Of a stretch of 64,000 nucleotides of DNA, positions 28,381 to 40,000 are shown one piece after another. The stretch comes from Echiichthys vipera. Taxonomy: Eukaryota; Chordata; Actinopteri; Perciformes; Trachinidae. The notes beneath the pieces were generated by a model. The model saw nothing but the letters and a program-made list of their open reading frames with translations, did no database searches and was not told the DNA's origin. The stretch is from the NCBI GenBank assembly GCA_963691815.1, contig OY829647.1, positions 14,381,360 through 14,445,359 of the forward strand, read 5' to 3'. Each line of letters opens with the position of its first letter. Position 1 is the first letter of the stretch. Position numbers and translations under genes: made by a program.

Positions 28381-30995
28381 AAAACCACCTGTTTTGTTTA
28401 ATTTCATAATTGACACACAAAAATAATCTACAAAAGACCAAATGAAGTAACCAGTGAACCACGTAATGTCAGTTTTATCCTCCCCGACCCCCGAAGAAAG
28501 CACAATTTATAAGATGTCACCCACTGCTCCAGTCACAGGACCACACGTCGACACTCATGGGTTTACATTTGGGGGTAAATGTCAAGAATAACCACACACT
28601 CCCACTGACCAGCAACACCCCATCTAAGTGAGCTACAGAACAATCTTTGGCGCCATTCTCGGTGCAGCTGGTCAGTCAGACACACGTGGAGGAGGAACTA
28701 GCGAGAGACTCAGGAAGAACAGCTTTAACGGAGGTAATCAGCAGAGGGAAGGTGTCTCTACAGGTGTGTTCAGACTGACCGCAAAGTGCATTGTAGCCTT
28801 GTGTCGACTTGAGCTTTTATACCGACTGTACAGACGTTAAAGTAACGGACGCATCGACTGTTTCTGTGAGGGTGTTTGTGTGCAGCTTGACCTCTGAACT
28901 CAACACAAACTCTTATTGTAATTTCTCTCTCGTCTCTTTTTTTCCTTCTTGTTGCTGCACATTAATGAAGTAGATCCATAAAGCCCCGAGGTGCTGCGTT
29001 CAGGCAACGTCAGCCGAATGGGAAGAAGAAAAATACCCGTTATCCCGAGTTGGGAGCGTTCACACATCATTCCCAGATGCTTAGCCCCACTGCTAACCCT
29101 GTAAACAGGCAAAATTAGCTTTTTGTAGCATTATGCATTTGTAGCAGTTTGTTACAGAGTGAATCTACATATAAACACAGCTCCTTTAAACTACCTGGAT
29201 AAGGTCGTGATAGTGTCAGTATTGGATTTTAGTTTGTTGCAGCTGTGTGTTTGCCGCCGTTTTGCTAACGGTTTGTTGACGTGTGTGTGTGTGTACTTTG
29301 TTTCACCAAAATACCGACTGCGTCAGAACCCCTGTGCTCTGGTAGAGAGGCAAAGCCCGGCCCCTCTCCGGTGGACCACCATAGGACCTTATTTCGGAAA
29401 AGGTTATGTGCAGCGATGAACGGCGAGAGACAAATACTTTTTTAATCCAGCTTGAATTGTGTCGTGAAATACATTTTTGTCAATGTTTAGCTAATTTTGC
29501 AAGAAAGTCGCAGTTGGCACAATTAAAATTGGGATCAAAAAAATGATTTGCCTCTCAACGTTGAGACGATCACACATGTTTTTAGGGCACCGGAAAGGGA
29601 CTTCACCTCTCTGTTTAGCATTTTTTTCACTCTGCTGCCAATAATGACGTTTAACAATATGAAGGACGCCATTGCTGTAAACGTGAAAAGGCCGCACTGC
29701 TGCCACGTTCACGTTTACAGCAATGGCGTCCTTCCTTTGACTTTGTACGCAAACCTTTTCTGAAATTCGCTTCGCATTCGGTCTGAACACACACCGGGAT
29801 AAAAGTAGTCTCGAGTAATAACACCTACAAACATTCACAACTCCAGAAATGCACTGACAAGTTGAGTAGAGGTTGAAAGCCAAGCGACGACTTGCACTTT
29901 TGCATTGCGCGTTTTACAGTCCTGCATAGATCTTTTTCACTTCTTTTTAATACAAACTAAGGCGTTGTGTTATATTAAGTTGGTTCGAGTCAATAAGCAG
30001 AGAAAGTAAATAAAAAAAAACTCTTCTTTTTAAAAAAAACAAACTAAAACAATTCAAGTAGGCTACAATCTTGACGTATCTCCCCTCTCTCACAGGCGGC
30101 TCCTCTTTTCAGAAGAGGAGCCCGAAACTTTTTTCAATTCAAGTCTTTTTACCAGAAAAGGTCCAGTGTGATGAAACAGCACCAAAAACACACTGAGCAA
30201 GAGAGGGGCATCAAACTTACACTCATTATTGTGAAAAGGGGATACACGTCTTTACCCATTCGTACAGAATAATCTGGAAAGAGATTAACAGTATACTGTG
30301 TTTTTATGTACATACACACATTCAAATCAGCCTCTCTCTCTCTCCCTTTCTCTCTCTCTCTCCCTCACTCACTCACACACTTAACATGTTTTTGTCCCTG
30401 TGTAAATTACAAATAATTTATCAATATTAATTTAAGCTACTACTTAACAGTCATTTGTAGGAGCAGAGGTGACCAACAATAAAATTTCTATGGACACGAC
30501 GATTCCCACATCCGAGACAAAATAAAAGACAGAAAAATAAAAAATTGTCTGTTTTTTTCTTTTTTCTTTTGTACTGCAAGAAACAAGAGTCCTGCTATTC
30601 CACATAAGCTTAAATACAAATTATATTACGTAGCGTACGCTCATCTGTACCACCACCTCGCTCACACTCATTCCACAGTGATCAAGGTCGGTCATATGTA
30701 AACATGTTGACAAATAAAATAAAAAATAAGCTAAACAAAAATAAAAAGTGTTCTCGTCATTCGCGCCGTCTTGCTCTCATACCCGGTTTGTTAGAAAATA
30801 CAGTTAAATTAATTCATCATTGCCACTTGTAGCGAGGATAAACTGATTCTCCTTTAGGTCCGTTTCAAAAAGAGGCGGTGGAGCCCCGCCCCCTCGCACC
30901 ACCTCACTGTGTCAGTCAAAGATTCCTATTGGTTGATGTGTCCAGGAAGCTGTGATGTCACCCACGCTGGGGCCGGCCTCCCGCGCCGTTATTGG
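28381..30995 (-). other. ubn2: Probable ubn2 3' UTR and flanking DNA
   Basis: Follows the ubn2 stop on the minus strand. T/A-rich with no further coding; I could not settle the poly(A) site (ATTAAA candidates on - at 29946-29951 and 29441-29446). Contains a 27-bp perfect inverted repeat at 29,661-29,734 and a TGCTGCGTTCA-type repeat near 28,992. Confidence 0.45.
29661..29734. repeat. Perfect 27-bp inverted repeat with 20-nt loop
   Basis: The arm 29661-29687 (gaaggacgccattgctgtaa and seven more bases) is exactly the reverse complement of 29708-29734. The loop is aaggccgcactgctgccacg. Could be a transposon fold-back, a hairpin RNA or a local inversion-duplication. Confidence 0.95.
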
Positions 30996-31042
30996 TCAGT
31001 GGGATTTCCTCTTCATGTCTCCACCCTGGCTTTGGTTCACAT
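30996..31042 (-). CDS. ubn2: ubn2 exon 17: last 15 codons and stop
   Basis: Completes Asp, then VNQSQGGDMKRKSH and TGA (30998-30996). The acceptor is cccctcag. It fits the short basic C-terminus I recall for UBN2. Lies over 1.4 kb from exon 16 and is easily missed. Confidence 0.88.
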
Positions 31043-34000
31043 CTGAGGGGAGAGGATGGAGATTTTTTTAACAACATCTGGAGGAGAGTAAATCATCCGA
31101 CGCCCTGCTGCACCAGTTCAACGCCTACGGTCTGTCTGAACTACGGAAGCCCGGAGAGAGCGAGAGAAAAATCTAGGGTCCATTTTCTTAGTCTCATCTT
31201 AATTGTTTTTTCTCCTGTGTTTATGCCTAAAGAACAGGTGGGGGAAAGGTTTTGACCAAGCCACCACCACAGAGACTTGATCCAATACGGAAGTGACGAA
31301 AACTGCAGTTGTCAGAGTGTCAACTAGGGGCAAGTTTCATAATAGGGCAGTTTCTCATTGACCCTCATGTTAAACAGGCTGTTTTCACAGCGTAATTCAA
31401 CCTGTTTAAGGCCTGGTAAGGAAACACATTCTGTCTGTATGTTTAGCTCATATCTCCATGACAACAGCAGCTCCTGTTTTTTTTTTTTGTACCAGGCAAG
31501 TTGTTATTTTATTGGAGGTTAAAGTTTATGAATAATTAGTGACAGCTAGCCGCTGGCCCTCACTTCACTTGTTTGTGCTCATTTAAAACTTGATTAATTC
31601 TCAAATATTGTTTTAATAAAATCCAGTATTTGTCAGACTATACTAGTTCCACCTTCAGCCTTAAACTCGTTACCTTTTACAGGCAGAGTCAAAGTGAACT
31701 AACTGTTGGTGGGTTAACATTACACTTTATTGATTAGATTAAGGATTACAGTAATATTTGGTTGTTGCTTTGACATGTGATTTTGTCCTCTTATACAACA
31801 GAAGATGAAAACATTTAGCGTTGTTGCAGACAGGCAACACTTGGGTATTTGAGGGGAAAGACCTGGCTTCAGTGACAAACTTAATTATAGTATTCAGTGT
31901 TCAGAGTCAGAGGTTCATCCCACGGTGAGCTGGTGCAACAGGATGAGTTTGAGTTTGCGTCTCCTGGTTTAGACGTTCAGTTGGTTCTATGACCCGAGCG
32001 GCATCAATAATCCAGGTGCGGCTGGACTATGAGCTTTAAGTCTGTTTACAGATATAAAAACGACTGAATTCAGCCACAGATAAAGCTACATACGGTCCTG
32101 TACGTCCCTGAGACATCAGCTAGCAAATGGGTTTCATTTTCCAATCACACACTGCAGTTTTACGTGTCAATCTGACTGCTGCTCTCAGATCAAAGAACCA
32201 TCTGTACATCACAGAAAAAAACCCACTCTGAATCCTCACTGTGCATTCTGCAAATTATGAAACAGCAAAGCATCTCTGAATAACTTGAGTAGCTTTACAG
32301 CATGCGTCTGAACTGCTAAACTGTAGGAGAGAAACCAGACGCATGCTTGACACCAAATATAATGAAGCAAGCGGAGAGTTACAGTGCAAACAAGGCAGCT
32401 GAGCAGAGGACGACAGGTTGACTTGACACCGACAGATGGATGAAGAAGAGGAGGAGGAAGAGGAGGAATGCAAATTACCTGAGAAAGCAAGTTGCAAGTG
32501 AGGAGGTAGGGCAGCCTGCGACCCTGACTGGAGACTCTTATACAGATCTGAGGAGAGATGGGGGGAAAATGAGAGGGAAGAAGGCAACAACAACAACAAG
32601 ATGATGCAGAAGAGGGGGCCGTGTTACAATGAAGACAAAGGGGGGGGGGGGGGGGGTACAAAAGGTTGAGATGACAAAAGAGGGGAGGAACAAAGGAGGG
32701 AGACAGTGGTTCATAAAACAAAATGGAGACCAGGCGAGAGGGTGTCAGCAGGCTCAGTGGGGGAGTTGCTGGCGCCCTTCAGTGTGAACACACACTCAAA
32801 CACACACAAGGCTGCAATTAAAATAAAAACACCATGATTTTGTAAAGGGTTCCCATTTCTCACTTAATTCCTGCTAGTCTGTCCTAACTTGTTACGTCGC
32901 TCGTGCTTCATTTATTTTCATCCTCTTCTGGGAGTAAACCTGCTTCACAACGTGAGGAACGATTGGAGGAAAATATCTTATTTCTATTTTTTCTGACAAA
33001 TAATTGGTTGTGATTTAAAGTTAAACTCAAGCCCTGTAATGGTCATCTACATATTATTAAACAAAAGCGAGAGATTGTAGAAAGAGATTGTAGAAAAAAA
33101 GGCAAAATTGTTTCTCTACGAAAAGTACAAAAGTTATAAATTGTTTCAAGTCATTTGATTAAAAAAAAACACAATTTAGAAACTGCTGCTTTCCTGTAGA
33201 ATCTGTAGGAAACGGGACAAGATTTGAGCAATGGAAGTGGTCTGGTTTCTGTTTGTAGTCTGGATAGTATTGACCAATCACGTCTGAGCAGGCTTTGGTT
33301 GCGTGCAGCTTAACGGTCTGTGTGGTCTCAGAACCCATCGGTTATTGTACGACGACGTTTGAGCTTTTTGTAATTATTTATCTGCATTCACATACAAATG
33401 TCTGTTTATAGAGCAAGGCCTCTCGACAGTAAACAAGAAGAGGAAGTCTTGGCCCAGATATCTGCTGGAAAGCCTGAAATATTAGCTGTTGCCCCCAGAG
33501 GCTAAATTGTCATGAGAAAAACAGCAGATGGGTTCAGAGATTGACAGATTATTTAATGTAGTTAAACTGCTTCGCTACAGCCGACTGAATCTGCAGGTTA
33601 CAGTTGTATTTAGAGACGGCACATTCAAGGTGATACACATTTATATTGAAAACCTTTCTAATTGCACTTAAGATTTATTTTATTTAATCATTGAGCCCAA
33701 GCTTCACAAGTGTTTTACATCTTCTGAAAGTAAATCCATGAGAATAATCATTCAAACAAACACAAGAATAAAATATATATACACCTAATAGACTTAGAAT
33801 ACGACCGAAATATCAAGGGCGGGTTATTTTAAAACAATGAAAAGTTCAATAACTAAAATAAAAACTACTTTAAAGAATAAGAAGGTGTTTTTTTATATTG
33901 TCAACAAATCACATGTAAAGACCAGAACTAATAAGTCTGATACAGTTTATTACTCGGTGCTGTAAGAGCTGCATGTTGTCTCACTTACTAATATTAATCT

Positions 34001-37000
34001 GCTGCTGAAAATACCCCAACAAATATTTACTCCCGTTTGAATAACGTTTGCTAAAAACTACACTGCTCAGCAGTTTTAGAACATTATGGAGACTTTTATT
34101 CATTACCTGATCTTCACGTCTTCAGAAGGAATCAGTGGGCTGAGTGTTACAAACAGAGAGACTGTTGACAATAACAAACTCCATCTGCTTCTAGTAAATC
34201 ACCGGAATTATCCTATAAAAATAATGAAGCCGATACGTTTCCACCTGTTCTACTCTTTTGTGTGTCTTAACGGTGTTGCTTCCCCCTGAAATATTTTGTT
34301 TTTGGGGCTGAAATCATGAATTTCCTCCTAATCGATGTGAAACTCACTTACCCATTAGGTCGCTCTGTGCTAGTGTGTATCCTGAGTTGGAGCTGGGGGC
34401 TGAGCCCATGCCAGCGACCCCTGGGGCTCCAGGAGAGCTGAAATTGAGCAACGAGGGGAACGGAAAGGGCAGCGAGACGGGCACCAGGCCTCCCAACATC
34501 CCAAAGCCCAGGGGCAGAGTGGAGGTGCTGCCCAGGAGGGACGTGCCTGCTGTTGATACCTGCAGAAACAAGATGCAATGAAGACGAAGATTAAAGTAAA
34601 TTGTGACTCCATCGTCCAATCAAGAGTGGAGCTTTAGTGCAATTCTCTTCTTGTTCCCAAAAGACGCTAACCTGTGAGAGGTGTGACGTTGTGGAGGATG
34701 TGGCCAAAGTTCCTGAAGTCGCCCAACCGTTTCCTGCCTTTGAGCTCTGGTTAGACCCGCCCACCACCCTCTGCCTCTGCCCGTGATTGACTGAGACTGA
34801 AGGTGAAGACAGGGGAGTTTTGTCTGAGCGGCTGCAGATCGCTGATATCACTCCCTTGTTGTTGATAGAGACGTGGTTGATGCTACTGCTGCTCGTGGTC
34901 GACTGAGCTTTCTGGCCTCCGGCGAAGCTGAAGCTGCCCTGCGTCTGCTTCACCTGCCCGCCGCCCGACACACTGAAGGGGGGCCGAAAAGTTTTGGGGG
35001 TTTTGGGGGAGTACTGGTGCTGTTGCTGTTGGCTGGGGACCATCTGATGGGAGAGCGGGTGCGAGGGCGAGGATGACGGCGAGGGAGAGGAGGAGGGAGG
35101 CGGGGTGGGCGCGGGAGGCCGAGGGGTGAGCTTGATGATGGGAGAGGAGTTGCTGCTGTGGGAGGACTTGGTGAGCGTGGCCTGCATGGGTGTGATGAAG
35201 TTGGCCTGGTGGTGGTGGTGGTGTGTGTGGGATTTACCTTGAGAGGAGTGTGAGGTATGGGAGGTGGGGGACGGCGCGGAGGCCACCGGGGAGGGAGGGC
35301 AGAAGGACTGCAGGCCAGGGTGGGTGGAGGCGTTGGAGCGGGACAGTGAAGAGGGGGAGGAAGAAGGTGTGATGCTGCCGTTGCTGCTGATGCCGCTGGC
35401 TTTGGCACTGCTCTTAGCCAGTCCTTGAGGGGCTCCCATGGCGCCCAGCATCCCCTTCTGATGGGGGGGCAGCAGAGGCGAAGCTGTAGGAGGAGGCCGC
35501 TGCTTCGGAGGCGATGGGGACGGGTGAGGATGCATCTTGCCACTCCCACCCATCACTAAGCTTGGCCTGTGATTGGATGACGCCATGGTAACAAGTCTCT
35601 GAGTCTGTGTTTGGCCCATGGTGCCAGATCCTTTGATCAGGCCGTAGGGACCATCTGCAGTCCTGGAGGCCAGCGACAGGCCTGCTGCCTGCACGCGAGC
35701 CAAGGAGGAAACAGCGGGAGACGAGGAAGAGGAGGTAGAAGAGGAGGTCAGTAGCGTTGTTGTTGTTGGCAAGTTCCCAGCGGACGCAGCTGCCAGCGAA
35801 GTGGTCTCCACCTTCAACAGGGAATGTTGCTGCGTTGTGGATGTCATCGAGGCAGAGAGCTGAGAGGCTGAGGGGTAGTGAGGGGTGACGGGGGGAGGAG
35901 ATGAGGTGGGCATCTGCAGGGGTGGGGGTGACAAGGGACTGTCGGAGAGGCCCAAGCCCTTAGATGCATTGCTGAGGAGGGCCAGAGCGTGGGAGATGGA
36001 GTCTAGAGAGGGAGCACTCAGATCCTCATCCAGTGAGTCCGACAGACAGATGGGCTCCGGGGGTGAGGAGGAGGAGGGGAGCTGGCGGTTGGAAGTCAGA
36101 GCACATGCGGAGGTGTGCAGAGATGGAGCGGAGGTCATGGTGAGAGGTGGTTTGTGGATCCAAAGACCCTCCTAAAGAACAGAGGACACATGATCAGTTT
36201 CAGGAACAGAAAACCAGGCCTTTATTCCTAATTTCCCCTGTTCCAGTAAACGCAAACAAGGACACAAAAATCCACTTTAGACAAATGATGGTCGCATTTG
36301 TGTGACGAACATAATCCATCTTTCCAAAAAAGTTCTCAAAGGTCTAGCTCTAGCTCAGTTTTACCAGTCATTATATTATAAACTTTAATAAACACTATAT
36401 AGCCATTGTGTCTTCATAAAATGAGCGATTATGATACAGTGAGTACAGAATGATGTTTCATGGTGGGTTCGGATTAAAAAACACACATCTATTCTACAGG
36501 ACATGATGTGAGCTCACCTTGGCTTTGGCCTTGGGCCCAGGCACCATTCTTCTCTTGACTCTGTATGGAAACATGCAGGCAAATATTCAGATTTTTCTGT
36601 TTACATTCTGCATTCAAGCCCAGTCTCAGAAGAAACCCTCGAGCATTTGGTGTTAATGAGGAAACATGAGCTGTGTGAGATAATGAAAATACTTACAGGT
36701 TTCCAGTGAGGTGACTGTGAACAGAAAGACTCTCCTTGAGCAGAATCCTGAGCACACAGAGATAAACACACACACACACAAACACACAGCGATAAGAAAC
36801 AGCGTTCACGCCACAGGACAAAATCGGCTGGATTGATGTCATTTCTCAAATAAACTTATATGCAAAAGTGGCCAGAGTCTAAAGGACATCAACGCCATGA
36901 AAGCAAAAACATTTTTCAATTAAAATTCAACACGTGGGGAAAAAATGTTCAGCTGTTGATAGAAACATATGCAGAGATACTAGTTGACAAACACAAAATA

Positions 37001-40000
37001 ATACAGTATGGAGCGTTGTTTTAAATATTGTAAAAGTAAAATTTGTTTTCAGTTGCCACAGGAGAAACTAGGTCCACCATGACATGACACTGAAAATGTG
37101 TTTTTTTGACCTCCCGACTTCAAACTATGACATATTTTATTTTAACAAGTAAGGAATTATAAAATGAAATATTATAAATTACCACCACATAATAACAACC
37201 AGCTGCATGCCCCCTGAGTGTGAAAATGTACTAGAAAACAACTACCAAAATATGCCTTTGACCTTGTGCTGCATGGTTTACATGTTTTGTGTGTGATTTG
37301 AGCATTCTACTATATCTATATATCTATTTCTATGAAGATATCAACCAATATGGTTGGTTTAGCATTTTTTCCTTGATCTATTCCCAATTTCTCTGCATGG
37401 CTGATGTGTACAGAATGAAGAAAAGGAATGTAACTATTTACTCCAGTACAATTTTGACATATTTGTTCTTTCCTTAATTATTTCCATTTTATTAATCATT
37501 AAACTTCTTCTCTCCTTACATTTCAGAGGAAAAAAAATCTACTTTTGTATTTATTTATTTTTTCATAAAAGAAATATGAGGTAATACTATACTGTTCTAC
37601 TAATCTAGCCAGTAGTACTGTATACAAAGTATCTAAAACTGGCTACACATTGACCAACTACAACATTAAAATGCTGGTTAGAGGTTAGAGCGGGCGCCCC
37701 ATATACAGAGGCTAAAAGTCATCGCCACAGTGGCCTCGGTTCGGCTCCAGCCCTTTGCTGCATGTCGCTCTCTCTCTCTCCCTCGTTTCCTATCAACCTC
37801 CAAGCTGTACTATACAAACAAAGGCCAAATATATATATATATCTTTAAAAAAGGGGGCATTCCGTATAATTAGTACTTTTTGGTGATAGTAATGAGATTT
37901 TTACTTGTAAAGTATTTTTAGACCATGATATATATATATATATAATATAATATATATATATAGTTTTATATATAAAGGCTACGTAAGCACAAGAACACAC
38001 AAACACAGAACAAAAGACGCAGACACACACACACACCTGGCCTGCATCCAGCCCTTGGGCCATAGTGGTTTGACCTCATTCTCTAAGAAGGCCTTGAGGT
38101 AGTCCTCCACAGACAGAGAGCACTGGTTCTCCATCTCGTAGCAGCTCAGCTTCACTCTCACCAAGCTGCACAGCAGGTTCCTGCACAAACACAAATGTTC
38201 AACTCAACACAAATCATTCACCATTAAAATCTAAATTAGGCTGCATGTGTTGAGCGCATAATGACTGAGGAGACTGCTATTCTTCAGGGAGTCGGAGGTA
38301 ATTATGACCTCGTAAAAACCCATCCAGAAAATGTGGAAGCTGTTATGAAAGTGAATGATGACTGAAGAGCAGCTGTGAGTCAGTCTCAAGGTTTTTGTAA
38401 TTACATTAGGACACTAATTCTTTGTTTAGGGTTTCCACTTTCATGCAGGCTTAAAATTCAGGGCTTTCCTCAGTTACTTTGAAGGGAAAACTCCAGCGAT
38501 TTCACACACCAATGTCTGGTTGCAGGTCTTGAGGATCAGTACTGCAGTGAGTGAAGAAAAGTTGTATTAAACCTTTTTGTGGCTCCAAAAGGGAGCTTTG
38601 GAAAGTCTGATAAATTGCTTCAAGTGCTGTCACTTGAGTCAGCGATGGTTGGATCTGAAGACTACATGTTTGAAAATAATCTGGAGGTGTGGAGTTAGAA
38701 AGACGTACCAGACCTTCTTTAACCTGACTCCGCTAGATGTATTGATTCGCATGATTCTCATTTGCTCTGCATATCCATCTGGGAACTCTCGTTTGGAGAT
38801 CTTTTGGGAAGGGGCGAAAATACTGGTTGCTGATAGGATAAACCATCTGTCTATCACTAACATACGGGCCAATTCAACCAATCAGATCAACAAAGTGTAT
38901 TATGTACCAACAGCATCGAGGCAAAGCTCAGAAAGTAAACAACATGTCGGTAGAGGATATTTGCAGTTTGTGTCACGCAAATTTACGGCTAAAAGCCCGG
39001 TCCAAATTCAAACAGAAGGGTCCGAGAAAGATCTGAAAAAACTGAGATCATTGTTTTTGGTAATGAAGAGAAGAGAGTTGCTGTCAGTAAACACCTTGAG
39101 TCACTGTTTTTAGAAACTGAAGACCAAGTCCGAAACCTTGGCGTGCTGATCTGATAGACTCAGATCTGACCTTCAACAGCCGTATGAAATCAGACACCAA
39201 ATCAGCCTTTGATCAACTTAAGAACATATCAAGAATTAAGGGTTTTATGTCCCAAACTGAGCAGAAGAAGCTGATTCATGCTTTCATATCTCCCCCAAAA
39301 AAGGATCAAACAGCCTCATCTCGAGTTTAACCAGAACAAAGAGATCAGATCACATCACCCCAGTTCTTAAGACCTTACATTGGCTCCCACTCAGCAACAG
39401 AATATACTTTAAAGTTCTGCTACTGGTTTACAAATCACTGAATGGTTTTGGTCCACAATACATGGATGACATGTTAGTACAGTATAAACCCAGTAGAGCT
39501 CTCAGATTTACTGACTCAGTTCACCATGGTTCAAACTAGACATAATGAAGCAGCATTTAGCTGTGATGCTGCACACAACTGGAACAAACTACCAGCAGAT
39601 CTGAAACGAGGCCTAACTGTGAGCACTTTTGAGCCTGTGAATATTCTCATTTGTCCAGGTCATAGTTATCCCCAGAGAAATTTCAGTCAAAAGCAACTGG
39701 ACTTGGTTATTTGTCAAGGAAGACGTTTCACCTCTCAACCAAGAGGCTTCATCAGTTCGTGTACACATCTGACCAGTCTGGGACTGGGCCCTGTCTAGAT
39801 CAGGTCGGATTTGCATGCATTGCTCCACACTTAAACCCGCCTCAAAACCAATGCTAATTAGACGTTTGCTTGGCAAACTTCTCCAAATTTTCTCCGTAGC
39901 ACGTGACCAGACTGATCTGCGAGTAAAATACAATAGAGCTCTTAGGATCAGGATGGTCTTGGCTCCTCCTCATCTCTGCACACACACCAGAGTCTCCGAT

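Larger units (their letters stand above)
36748..38036 (-). other. ubn2 intron 11 with a SINE and TA repeat
   Basis: Holds a CA run near 36,768-36,789, a tRNA-derived SINE at about 37,685-37,830 and a TA repeat at about 37,928-37,962. No coding. Confidence 0.65.

Noticed and set aside
34950..35549. 199-codon minus-strand frame overlapping ubn2 exon 14
   Set aside because: Shadow frame of the GC- and repeat-rich coding exon. The family motifs are all in the other frame.
38577..39113. 178-codon plus-strand frame as a gene
   Set aside because: Its end overlaps the L2 RT remnant out of frame and the start lies in a dispersed repeat.
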